DNA from: Bordetella parapertussis
Lineage (GTDB): Bacteria; Pseudomonadota; Gammaproteobacteria; Burkholderiales; SG8-39
Direction: 5' to 3'
Length of the DNA stretch: 12,521 nucleotides
Assembly: GCA_945869935.1 (NCBI GenBank)
Contig: CAMBSA010000008.1
Coordinates: 1-12,521 of the forward strand
Shown here: one piece after another, positions 1 through 7,013 of the stretch
How the letters are laid out: every line of letters begins with the position of its first letter
How positions within the stretch are numbered: the stretch's first letter is position 1
Made by a program: the position numbers and the translations under genes
Notes under the pieces: model-generated
The model's database searches: none
Told to the model about the DNA's origin: nothing
Seen by the model: the letters and a program-made list of their open reading frames with translations, nothing else

Positions 1-456
1 ATCAGCTTCCGCCTCGCTACCGTGTTCGGCATGTCCCCCAGGATGCGCACCGACCTGCTGGTCAACGATTTCGTCTATCGCGCCGTGAACGACCGCTTCG
101 TGGTGCTGTTCGAAAGCCATTTCAAGCGCAACTACATCCACGTGCGTGACGTCGCGAGCGCATTCCTGCATGGTCTCAACCGGCTGGACGCGATGCGCGG
201 CCAGATCTACAACGTAGGCCTGTCCGAGGCCAATGTGTCGAAGATGGAACTGTGCGTAGCGATCCGCAAGCAGGTGCCCGATTTCACGTTCATCGAGGCA
301 CCGGTCGGCAAGGACCCCGACCAGCGCAACTACATCGTGTCGAACGCGAAACTGGAAGCGACGGGATACCGACCCACGGTATCGCTCGACGACGGCATCC
401 GCGAATTGATCAAGGGCTACCGCATGATTCGCAATTCCGTGTACGGCAACGTCTGA
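1..456 (+). CDS. NAD-dependent epimerase/dehydratase (SDR), C-terminal fragment; 5' end outside window
   Basis: The frame is open from the first base to a TGA at 454-456, giving 151 residues of a protein that begins upstream. What is visible is the substrate-binding half of an extended SDR sugar-nucleotide enzyme: a RLATVFG segment, then NYIHVRDVASAF, which matches the conserved (D/N)YIHVxDVA region of this family, then IYNVG, and a DPDQRNYIVSNAKLEATGY segment near the end. The Rossmann GxxGxxG motif and the YxxxK catalytic pair must lie upstream. The first ATG in the window (position 31) and the GTG at 22 are internal codons, not starts. The next gene begins 7 bases after the stop, so the two are probably co-transcribed. 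The family is clear, but the substrate cannot be told from this half. It probably makes a nucleotide sugar for the same polysaccharide. Confidence 0.85.
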   Translation: MSFRLATVFGMSPRMRTDLLVNDFVYRAVNDRFVVLFESHFKRNYIHVRDVASAFLHGLNRLDAMRGQIYNVGLSEANVSKMELCVAIRKQVPDFTFIEAPVGKDPDQRNYIVSNAKLEATGYRPTVSLDDGIRELIKGYRMIRNSVYGNV

Positions 457-459
457 GGA
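455..459 (+). promoter_or_regulatory. Ribosome binding site overlapping the upstream stop codon
   Basis: GAGGA lies across the TGA of the preceding epimerase fragment and 4 bases before the ATG at 464. It supports that start, and the overlap implies that translation of the two genes is coupled. Confidence 0.45.
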
Positions 460-463
460 CGCG

Positions 464-1426
464 ATGAGCGAAGCGGCGCGCTGCAAGGTCGCCTTCGTGG
501 GTGCGGGCGGCATGACGCGCGAGCATATCCGCGCATTTCGCGACGTCCCCGGTACTGAACTGTGCGGTATCCACAGCCGTACCCCGGCGCGCGCCGAGGC
601 ACTTGCGGCCGAGTTCGGCCTGCCTGTGGTTGCCGATTCGATCGACGAACTCTTCGGCAAGACGCGTGCGCAACTGGTGGTTGTTTCAGTACCGGAACTT
701 GCGGCGAATTCCGTCGCGAAGGCCTGCTTTGCGCACGACTGGTCCGTGCTGATGGAAAAGCCGGCAGGCTACGATCTCTCCGACGCCGAGGATATCGCCG
801 CGGCAGCGGAGAAGGCGGGCCGGAGGGCCTGGGTGGCGTTGAACCGCCGGCACTATTCGGCGACTCGTGCGGCGCTCAGCTTGCTCGCGTCGGACCCCGG
901 TCCCCGTTTTATCAAGGTTCTGGACCAGGAGGATCAGGCGGCGGCACTTGCCGCGGGACAGCCGGCCAAGGTGGTCCAGAACTGGATGTATGCGAACTCC
1001 ATTCACGTGGTCGACTATTTCCGGGTGCTGGGCCGGGGAGAGGTTGCTTCGGTCGAACCGGTAATTCCATGGAATCCGGCACGTCCCGGGGTGGTGGTGG
1101 CGAAGCTCGCTTTCGCCAGTGGGGACTTGGGTCTGTATGAGGGAATCTGGGACGGTCCTGGACCCTGGTCGGTGACGGTATCAACGGCGGCGCAACGCCT
1201 GGAGATGCGACCGCTGGAGCAGCTCGGCCTCCAGCGCCGCGGCGAGCGGCGGCTCGAGCCCCAGGTCGCACACGAACGGGATGCTGCGTTCAAGGCTGGA
1301 TTCAGGCTCCAGGCCGAAAACGCGGTGGCGGCAGTTCTCGACCAGCCTGCCGATCTGCCCACTCTGCGCGACGGGGTCGAGACCATGCGCCTGGTGGGAC
1401 GAATCTTCGCGACGGGCAGGTCCTGA
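464..1426 (+). CDS. Gfo/Idh/MocA family NAD(P)-dependent oxidoreductase
   Basis: This 320-residue protein has the two-domain plan of Gfo/Idh/MocA oxidoreductases, which oxidise or reduce sugar hydroxyls using NAD(P). The N-terminal Rossmann domain opens with VAFVGAGGM (glycine-rich loop at residues 13-16), followed by a GIHSRTPARAEALAAEFG strand and helix. The family's EKP motif is at residues 98-100 (LMEKPAGYDL), where the lysine is normally catalytic. ALNRRHY and NSIHVVDYFRVLG fall where the substrate-domain motifs are expected; in this family a conserved His in the second motif contacts substrate. The length is slightly short for the family (usually 320-390). The ATG is preceded by GAGGA. 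The gene follows an SDR gene by 7 bases and its stop is shared with the next gene. In surface-glycan loci such enzymes act in amino-sugar or 3-keto-sugar synthesis. The exact substrate is not evident. Confidence 0.85.
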   Translation: MSEAARCKVAFVGAGGMTREHIRAFRDVPGTELCGIHSRTPARAEALAAEFGLPVVADSIDELFGKTRAQLVVVSVPELAANSVAKACFAHDWSVLMEKPAGYDLSDAEDIAAAAEKAGRRAWVALNRRHYSATRAALSLLASDPGPRFIKVLDQEDQAAALAAGQPAKVVQNWMYANSIHVVDYFRVLGRGEVASVEPVIPWNPARPGVVVAKLAFASGDLGLYEGIWDGPGPWSVTVSTAAQRLEMRPLEQLGLQRRGERRLEPQVAHERDAAFKAGFRLQAENAVAAVLDQPADLPTLRDGVETMRLVGRIFATGRS

Positions 1427-2541
1427 AGCGCTGCCTCGTCCATCTCTACTCGCCGCCGTACCTGCTATCGGCGCTGTCGGCGCTCGCGACACTGCATCCT
1501 GGAGAGCGGATCTCGGCCAGCATTCTGGTCCAGTTGCCCGGCGCCTCAGCGGCCGTTCTCGCCGAGATACTGCACGTGGTGAGGGAACTCGCCACGGGGC
1601 ACCCGTCGATCGGGCAAATCCACGGACTTACCGACGAGCAGGCAGGGTCGGCGCGGTTGCACGAACTGCTCGGCGCGGAGTTCGACGAGTTCTACTACGC
1701 GCACGATTCGACCGGAACGATCTGCCGTCGGCTGGCGCGCGCGTATCCGGGCGCACGCAAGGTCTGCATCGGGGATGCGTTCGGCATGATCTATTCGGCG
1801 GATTTCCTCGCTAGCTATCACGTTGCGGGAACGATCGGATCGAGGCTGCGGGCGTGGCTGCGCGCCGCGGCAGGGCAGGTTCCCATTGCCCCCGACGTTG
1901 CGGCGCTGGTTCTGCCGGTGGATCCTTCGGGAGGAGGATTGCGCGGCGTGGAACTGGTGTGCTGCGGCAAGGCGGACTTCATCGACGCGCTGCGCGGCTG
2001 CCACGCGAATGCCCGCGAGCTTCAGGAACACATGCACGCTCTCCTGGCGCGCACCGCCGGACGCAGGCGCTACCTGCTGCTGACCGAAAACTACTCGGAA
2101 GCCGGCCACGTCGGGGCGGAGCGCGAGGTGCAGATGTATTGCGAAATGGTGCGCGTCCACTGCGAGCCGGGAAGCGCCGTGATCGTCAAGCCGCATCCGC
2201 TCGAAGCTTCCAGCAAGGCGGCGCGCATGCGCGCAGCGCTGGGCCCGGCCTATGAGGTCATCGCCGTGGATGCGCGCTTCGGCCGTTACCCGATCGAGAT
2301 CTGGCTGGAGCTCGTCCGGGAATGCACCGTGATTTGCGCTGCGTACCCGGTGCTGTCGTTAAAATACGCGCACGATATCGACGTGGTGCAGCCGATGGAC
2401 CAGGCCTTCGTGGAGCGCTGGATGGAGCCCGCCTTCCGCAGGTGGACGCTGGACAGCCTGCGCCTGTACATGGAGCCGCTCGCGCGCCTGCCGGGTTGGG
2501 ACGGGCGCAGCGTGCTCTGGAGCGGCGGGGCGACCGGATGA
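1423..2541 (+). CDS. Polysialyltransferase-family (PF07388-like) glycosyltransferase, apparent CTG start
   Basis: If translation starts at the CTG at 1423, the product is 372 residues. The N-terminal stretch VHLYSPPYLLSALSAL resembles the opening of bacterial alpha-2,8-polysialyltransferase-like proteins (a first beta strand followed by a SPxxLLxA helix). Later motifs agree: GDAFGMIY in the middle, KPHP at residues 256-259 (the family's HP motif, whose histidine contacts the nucleotide), and a C-terminal segment CAAYPVLSLKY where family members have a Ser-containing motif. No signal peptide or membrane span is seen, as expected for a cytoplasmic or peripheral enzyme. The only ATG/GTG/TTG-type start, TTG at 1534, would remove the first strand and helix. 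CTG 1423 overlaps the upstream TGA as CTGA, like the ATGA/GTGA junctions nearby, and GGGCAGG precedes it. The family assignment is from memory of motifs; the sugar transferred need not be sialic acid. The coding frame is surer than the exact start. Confidence 0.7.
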   Translation: MKRCLVHLYSPPYLLSALSALATLHPGERISASILVQLPGASAAVLAEILHVVRELATGHPSIGQIHGLTDEQAGSARLHELLGAEFDEFYYAHDSTGTICRRLARAYPGARKVCIGDAFGMIYSADFLASYHVAGTIGSRLRAWLRAAAGQVPIAPDVAALVLPVDPSGGGLRGVELVCCGKADFIDALRGCHANARELQEHMHALLARTAGRRRYLLLTENYSEAGHVGAEREVQMYCEMVRVHCEPGSAVIVKPHPLEASSKAARMRAALGPAYEVIAVDARFGRYPIEIWLELVRECTVICAAYPVLSLKYAHDIDVVQPMDQAFVERWMEPAFRRWTLDSLRLYMEPLARLPGWDGRSVLWSGGATG

Positions 2542-3176
2542 TCGGCGCATTCCTGCGGCGCGTGATGCGCGTCCTGCGCGCGCAGAACAGCTGGAACGCG
2601 AATCGCGACTACGTGTCGGTGCATCCCGGGGCCCTGGTCGATGAGAGCGCCAACCTGAATCTCCTGCGCCGGCCATCCGAGCCTCGGATACTGCTGAGCA
2701 TCGGCGATGGTTCCCATGTGTTCTCGATCTTCTCGATCCTGCGCCCTGAGGCGTCGATCCGCGTCGGCGCGCGCTGCCAGCTCGGGCGTTCGCAGATCGT
2801 GAGCGCGATCTCCGTCGAAATAGGCGACGACGTCATCATGTCCTGGGGCGTCACGGTGCTTGATTCGGACAATCATTCGCCCTACTGGAGCGAGCGCGAC
2901 GGCGACGTGGAGCGAAGCCGTCGCGGCTATCTCGAGACCGGCGGCGCCGACATCGCGCGGCACCAAGACTGGTCTGTGGTCGGCATGGCGCCGGTGCGCA
3001 TAGGCGCCAAGGCCTTCATCGGCTGCAATGTCATCATCCTCAAGGGCGTTACGATCGGCGAAGGCGCGATCATCGGCGCTGGCAGCGTGGTGACAAGGGA
3101 CATCGCGCCATGGCATGCGGCGGCAGGCAATCCGTGCCGCGAATTGCACCCTGTCCCACAGGCGCGCCCGGCGTGA
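2538..3176 (+). CDS. WbbJ-like acyltransferase, hexapeptide-repeat (left-handed beta-helix)
   Basis: The 212-residue product is an acyltransferase of the maltose/galactoside O-acetyltransferase and WbbJ class, which moves an acetyl group from acetyl-CoA to a sugar or lipid-linked glycan in the cytoplasm. Imperfect hexapeptide repeats run through the protein and are clearest at the end (IGAKAFIGCNVIILKGVTIG, then IGAGSVVTRDI), with the typical closing GNPCREL. The catalytic histidine is probably His113 in DSDNHSP, and a DWS segment precedes the last coils as in WbbJ proteins. The frame is open upstream to about 2322, but that part lies inside the preceding gene. The ATG at 2538 forms an ATGA overlap with the preceding stop and gives a normal family length. 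Its likely job is O- or N-acetylation of one residue of the polysaccharide; the acceptor is unknown. Confidence 0.88.
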   Translation: MIGAFLRRVMRVLRAQNSWNANRDYVSVHPGALVDESANLNLLRRPSEPRILLSIGDGSHVFSIFSILRPEASIRVGARCQLGRSQIVSAISVEIGDDVIMSWGVTVLDSDNHSPYWSERDGDVERSRRGYLETGGADIARHQDWSVVGMAPVRIGAKAFIGCNVIILKGVTIGEGAIIGAGSVVTRDIAPWHAAAGNPCRELHPVPQARPA

Positions 3177-4039
3177 AGGCGCTGGTCACCGGCACGAGCG
3201 GCTTTGTCGGATCGGCGCTGGTGCGCGCAGCCCAGGCCGCTGGCATCGAGGCAACCGGGGTCACTCGCCGCGACACCGACTACACGCCGGCTTCGATTGC
3301 CTCGCTGGTCGATGCGACGCAGGCGGATTTCGTGTTTCACGGCGCCGGTTCCGCGTCGGTCGCCGCCTCCATGCAGGATCCGGAAGCGGACTTCGCCTCG
3401 TCCGTCGTCCTATTCGAGCGCGTGCTCGAAGGCGTGCGCCGCAGTTCCCGGCGGCCGCGAGTGATTTTTCCGTCAAGTGCCGCGGTCTACGGCAACGCAA
3501 CGCGGCAGCCAATCGATGAAGAGGCGGCGTTGGCGCCGATATCGGCGTACGGCTTTCACAAGGTGATGTGCGAGCGGCTGGCTGCCGAGTATGCAGCTTG
3601 CTTCGGCATTCCATCGCTTGCGGTGCGGATTTTCTCCCTGTTTGGCAGCGGGCAGCGGCGCCTGCTGGTCTGGGAGTTGTTCCGCCAGTACCGCGAGTCC
3701 GCAGGGGTGGCGCTCGCGGGCACGGGCGAGGAGGAGCGGGACTATCTCCACGTGGACGACTGCGCGGCGATGGTCTGGCGCTGCGCCCTGTCCGTGGAGC
3801 AGGATTTCATTGCGGTCAACATGGCGAGCGGCATGTCGATCCGGGTGGCCGACCTCGCCCGGCGTATGGGGACTGCCCTGTCCAGTACAAAGCAGGTCCT
3901 TTGCCGCGGGCAGAGGAACGCGGGCGATCCCGTGCGCTGGCGAGCCGATGTGAGGCGCTTGAGGTCGCTCGTTCCGGGCATCGCAGTGCCTGATCTCGAG
4001 TCGCGGTTGCGGGAGGTGCTCGCCGCGTGGTCGCGATGA
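3173..4039 (+). CDS. NAD-dependent epimerase/dehydratase (extended SDR), GTG start
   Basis: The 288-residue protein is an extended SDR. The Rossmann loop TGTSGFVG is at residues 6-13, the catalytic serine segment is SSAAVYG, and the Tyr-Lys pair is Y126/K130 in YGFHK. RDYLHVDDCA is the conserved C-terminal domain strand. These features mark a nucleotide-sugar 4-epimerase, dehydratase or reductase. The protein is shorter than GalE (about 340), and the C-terminal half lacks residues that would identify the sugar. The GTG at 3173 is chosen because the first beta strand (VKALVTG) starts there and GTGA overlaps the previous stop. An ATG at 3110 with AAGGGA before it would add 21 residues with no fold equivalent and overlap the acyltransferase by 67 bases. 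It ends in ATGA shared with the GT4 gene. Confidence 0.85.
   Translation: MKALVTGTSGFVGSALVRAAQAAGIEATGVTRRDTDYTPASIASLVDATQADFVFHGAGSASVAASMQDPEADFASSVVLFERVLEGVRRSSRRPRVIFPSSAAVYGNATRQPIDEEAALAPISAYGFHKVMCERLAAEYAACFGIPSLAVRIFSLFGSGQRRLLVWELFRQYRESAGVALAGTGEEERDYLHVDDCAAMVWRCALSVEQDFIAVNMASGMSIRVADLARRMGTALSSTKQVLCRGQRNAGDPVRWRADVRRLRSLVPGIAVPDLESRLREVLAAWSR
4012..4018 (+). promoter_or_regulatory. Strong Shine-Dalgarno-like GGAGGTG before the GT4 gene
   Basis: GGAGGTG sits 8 bases before a GTG at 4027 and 17 bases before the ATG at 4036. The spacing suits the GTG better, so the GT4 protein may carry three extra residues (M-V-A). Because the site lies inside the coding sequence of the preceding SDR gene, the match may be coincidental. 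Confidence 0.35.
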
Positions 4040-5250
4040 AGGTTCTCGTCGCGGGCGACCCGCGCAGCATTCATACGGCGCGCTTCGTCGACCTGCTGCA
4101 GGAGCTGGGCCACGAGGTGCATGTCTATGCCGTGGAACTGCAGTACGAGCAGGAAGAGCATCTTCAAGGCGTCACACTGCACGTGGCGCTCGCGTACCGG
4201 CCTGCGGTCAACGGCAACCGGATCGTGGGTCGTGGCGCCTGGCTGGCACGGCTCTGTCGCTCGCGGTTGGGATTCCGGGTCGTTTCGCGCGCGTTGCATG
4301 CCCTTGCGAAGCCGGGGAGAGTGACCGGCGTCGGCCGCCTCGCCGCAACGCTCGGCGCGTTGCGCCCGGACCTGGTTTTTTCGCTCAAAATGCAGAACGA
4401 GGGCTACGCGGTGGCACGGGCAAGGGCGACCATGGGAGAGGCGTTCCGTGCGCCCTGGGTGCATTTCACCTGGGGCACCGACATCGAGTTCTTTGGCAAG
4501 GACCCGCGGTGCGCCGGGGAACACCTGCCCCTGATTCGCGACGTCCTGGCGCGGTGCGACTTTCACGTCGCCGATACCGAACGCGACCTCGAGCAGGCCA
4601 AGGCGCTCGGCTTCGCCGGACGGACGCTGGGTGCGATGCCAGCCGCGGGCGGCTTCGATCTCGACCATATCCGTCGGCTGCGCCCGACGCCGGCGGATCA
4701 GCGCGATACGGTGTTCATCAAGGGTCGCCACGGTGGCTATGTTGGCAAGGCCCTGAACGTGCTGGAGGCCATCCGACGCCGGCCGGATACGGTTCGCGGC
4801 TGGCGCGTGCGCATTTTCATGGCAACGCGCGACGTGGCGGCCGCAGCAGCGGCACTGCGCTCGGATCTGGGCATTGACTGCGAGGTACTCCCCCGCCTCG
4901 GCTACGAGGAGTTGCTGCGCTGGTATGGCCGCTCCGCGGTGGCGGTTTCAGCCTCGGATGTCGACGGCACTCCCGCCTTCCTGCTCGAGGCAATGGCAAT
5001 GGGCGCGTTTCCGGTGCATTCGGACATGGCCTCGTTGCGCGAGTGGGTGGACCATGGCCGCAATGGCTTGCTGTTCCCCGTCGATGACGTGTCTGCGCTC
5101 GCCGCGTGCCTTGAGCAGGCGCTACAGGATGCACCGCTCCGGAGCCGTGCCGCGAAACTGAACTGGGAAATCATCGAACAGCGTGTCGACCGGGCCGGAC
5201 TGCGAGAGCGGTTGCGGCAATGGATCGCGCTGGCGTCGCCCGGCCGATGA
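4036..5250 (+). CDS. Glycosyltransferase family 4 (GT-B fold)
   Basis: This is a 404-residue glycosyltransferase of the retaining GT4 type, which transfers a sugar from a nucleotide donor to a growing lipid-linked glycan at the inner face of the membrane. The N-terminal domain opens with MKVLVAGDPRSIHTARF, the usual first strand plus a His-containing loop seen in many GT4 proteins. The C-terminal nucleotide-binding domain has the family signature SDVDGTPAFLLEAMAMGAFP, with Glu318 as the probable second Glu of the EX7E motif, followed by GRNGLLFPVDD. No membrane segment is visible. The first position of the EX7E pair appears as an Asp-rich loop, a common variant. The start is ATG 4036 (ATGA overlap), but GTG 4027 has the better ribosome-binding site. 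The gene overlaps the next by another ATGA. Donor and linkage cannot be inferred. Confidence 0.88.
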   Translation: MKVLVAGDPRSIHTARFVDLLQELGHEVHVYAVELQYEQEEHLQGVTLHVALAYRPAVNGNRIVGRGAWLARLCRSRLGFRVVSRALHALAKPGRVTGVGRLAATLGALRPDLVFSLKMQNEGYAVARARATMGEAFRAPWVHFTWGTDIEFFGKDPRCAGEHLPLIRDVLARCDFHVADTERDLEQAKALGFAGRTLGAMPAAGGFDLDHIRRLRPTPADQRDTVFIKGRHGGYVGKALNVLEAIRRRPDTVRGWRVRIFMATRDVAAAAAALRSDLGIDCEVLPRLGYEELLRWYGRSAVAVSASDVDGTPAFLLEAMAMGAFPVHSDMASLREWVDHGRNGLLFPVDDVSALAACLEQALQDAPLRSRAAKLNWEIIEQRVDRAGLRERLRQWIALASPGR

Positions 5251-6146
5251 CCAGCGTCTCCATAGTCGTTCCCGCTTACAATCACGCGGGCTTCCTCGAG
5301 CAGGCGCTCGAGAGCGTTCTGGCGCAGACGCATTCGGCGGTGGAGTTGATTGTGCTCGACGATGGGTCGACGGACACCACGCGCGAGATCCTCGAAAGAT
5401 ACGGCGACCGATTCCATTGGGAAACGCAGGCGAACATCGGACAGGCGGCGACCCTGAACAAGGGCTGGAGCATGGCCAGCGGCGACCTGCTGGGCTACCT
5501 GAGCGCCGACGACTACCTGCATCCGGATGCCGCAAGGAACGCGGCGCAATGCCTTCAGAGGCACGCCGATGCCGTACTCGCCTATCCCGATTTCGCGCAA
5601 GTGGACGACAAATCGCGCACACTGCGCACCGTCCGGGCGCCGGAATTCAGCTATGAGGACATGGTACTAAAGGGCGTGTGCCCGCCAGGTCCGGGAGCGT
5701 TCTTCCGCCGTTCCGCCTTTGAGAAAGCGGGCGGCTGGAACGCGGCGCTGCGGCGGATTCCGGATTTCGAGTACTGGCTTCGGCTCGGCCTGGCGGGGCG
5801 CTTCCAGAGGATCCCGCAGGTGCTTGCGTACTACCGGGTGCACGCCGGCGCGCAATCCTTCAGCGTGGTGGATGAGGCCCGCGCCGAGGAAGTTGTGGCG
5901 GCGATCGACGCGCTGCTGGACCACCCCTCTCTCCCAGCGCCGCTGCGCGCAAAGGGCCCCGAAGCAAGGGCGAATGCGCTGTTGCTGGCGGCGCGGCTGC
6001 ACCTGCTGTCGGGCCGGTTCGCCTCCGGCTGCGCGCGCGCGGCTTCGGCGATGCGCGCATATCCCGGCGCGTTGCTCTGGCCAAGAAGCTATCGCCTGAT
6101 AGCGAGCGGCCTGTTGTGGCGGTTGCGAACTGCGGCGGGACACTAG
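5247..6146 (+). CDS. Glycosyltransferase family 2
   Basis: The 299-residue protein is an inverting GT2 (GT-A fold) glycosyltransferase. VSIVVPAYNHAGFLEQALESV is the classical first strand and helix, DDGSTD at residues 38-43 binds the nucleotide, and SADD with the Asp pair at 88-89 is the metal-binding DXD equivalent. DFEYWLRLG further on matches the region carrying the catalytic acidic residue in GT2 enzymes. The last 80 residues are helical and Ala/Arg/Leu rich, with no clear transmembrane span, suggesting peripheral membrane attachment. ATG 5247 overlaps the previous stop as ATGA and places the first strand at residue 4; an upstream ATG at 5220 would add nine residues. The gene ends 3 bases before the L-sugar cassette. 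It probably adds one sugar of the repeat unit; which one is unknown. Confidence 0.88.
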   Translation: MTSVSIVVPAYNHAGFLEQALESVLAQTHSAVELIVLDDGSTDTTREILERYGDRFHWETQANIGQAATLNKGWSMASGDLLGYLSADDYLHPDAARNAAQCLQRHADAVLAYPDFAQVDDKSRTLRTVRAPEFSYEDMVLKGVCPPGPGAFFRRSAFEKAGGWNAALRRIPDFEYWLRLGLAGRFQRIPQVLAYYRVHAGAQSFSVVDEARAEEVVAAIDALLDHPSLPAPLRAKGPEARANALLLAARLHLLSGRFASGCARAASAMRAYPGALLWPRSYRLIASGLLWRLRTAAGH

Positions 6147-6149
6147 CCT

Positions 6150-7013
6150 GTGCGAGTGCTGATATTCGGCGGCGACGGCATGCTCGGGCACCAGTTGCTC
6201 CGGCACCTGTCCTCCCGGTACGAGGTGCGCGTTACGCTGCACCGCCCGATTGGCGAGTATTCCGGCGCCTTGTTCTCTGATGCGAACGCACTGGGTGGTG
6301 TCGACGTTCGCGATGCGGATGCGATACGCAGGGCGGTGGCCGAATGTCGCCCGGAAGCGGTTATCAATGCGGCGGGAGTGGTGAAGCAGCGCAATGACGC
6401 GGCTGCGGCCGCAGCGAGCGAGGAAATCAATGCCACGTTCCCCCACCGGCTTGCGGAGTGCTGTCGCGAGTCCGGTGCGTACCTGGTGCATTTCAGCACC
6501 GACTGCGTTTTTTCCGGCCGCAAGGGCGGCTACACCGAAGCAGACGAGCCGGATCCAGTGGACGCCTACGGCCGCAGCAAACTGCAAGGCGAAGTGACGG
6601 GGGCGGGCTGCATCACCCTGCGGACTTCGATGATCGGTCCGGAGCTATCCCGCAGAACCGGCCTGCTAGAATGGTTTCTGGCTCAGAAAGGGTCGGCGCC
6701 GGGCTATCGCCGCGCGGTATTCTCCGGCCTCACGACGCCAGAACAGGCGCGCGTCGTCGAGCGGATTCTCGGCCGGAATCCGAAGATGTCCGGGCTGTAC
6801 CATTTATCGGGGGATGCCATCAACAAGTACGAACTGCTCCGCTTGGTCGCCCGCCATTTCAATCTCGCGACATCGGTGGAACCGGACGATGCCCTGACGA
6901 TCGACCGCAGCCTCGATTCAGCGCGGTTTCGCGCGGATTTCGGGTACCGACCGCCGTCCTGGGACGAGATGATCGCGGAACTCGCGCAGCTGGCGCGAGG
7001 GCGCGTGGCATGA
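6150..7013 (+). CDS. RmlD-like SDR reductase for UDP-activated 6-deoxy-4-keto amino sugar (WbvR-like)
   Basis: This 287-residue protein is an RmlD-type 4-keto reductase. It has the loop FGGDGMLG (residues 6-13), NAAGVV, STDCVFSG (compare STDYVFDG in RmlD) and the catalytic pair Y140/K144 in YGRSK. The two downstream genes are the CapE/WbjB-like dehydratase and the WbjD/CapG-like 2-epimerase, so this enzyme probably reduces the 4-keto intermediate made from UDP-GlcNAc. The bifunctional reductase of the UDP-L-FucNAc route (WbjC/CapF/FnlB) is about 370 residues and carries a C-terminal cupin domain. That domain is absent here, which fits the WbvR type of the UDP-L-RhaNAc/UDP-L-QuiNAc route better. 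The GTG start lies 4 bases after the previous stop, and a GGCGGGA stretch precedes it. It could instead act on dTDP-sugars, but no rmlA, rmlB or rmlC is nearby. Confidence 0.8.
   Translation: MRVLIFGGDGMLGHQLLRHLSSRYEVRVTLHRPIGEYSGALFSDANALGGVDVRDADAIRRAVAECRPEAVINAAGVVKQRNDAAAAAASEEINATFPHRLAECCRESGAYLVHFSTDCVFSGRKGGYTEADEPDPVDAYGRSKLQGEVTGAGCITLRTSMIGPELSRRTGLLEWFLAQKGSAPGYRRAVFSGLTTPEQARVVERILGRNPKMSGLYHLSGDAINKYELLRLVARHFNLATSVEPDDALTIDRSLDSARFRADFGYRPPSWDEMIAELAQLARGRVA

Noticed and set aside
2286..3149. 287-residue open frame on the - strand, and a 306-residue one at 5667-6587
   Set aside because: Both are antisense to well-supported genes and have no recognisable protein features.
3110..3172. 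Earlier ATG start for the second SDR gene, with AAGGGA upstream
   Set aside because: It would add 21 residues before the first beta strand and overlap the acyltransferase by 67 bases. The AAGGGA encodes part of the acyltransferase's conserved VTRDI segment, so it is explained without a start function.
3742..4731. 329-residue open frame on the - strand
   Set aside because: Antisense shadow of the SDR and GT4 genes; no motif and no ribosome-binding context.
6458..7009. In-frame upstream extension that would make the dehydratase 539 residues
   Set aside because: The extension overlaps the reductase gene in another frame and is Arg-rich without fold. The Rossmann domain begins right after the ATG at 7010, which also forms the ATGA junction.
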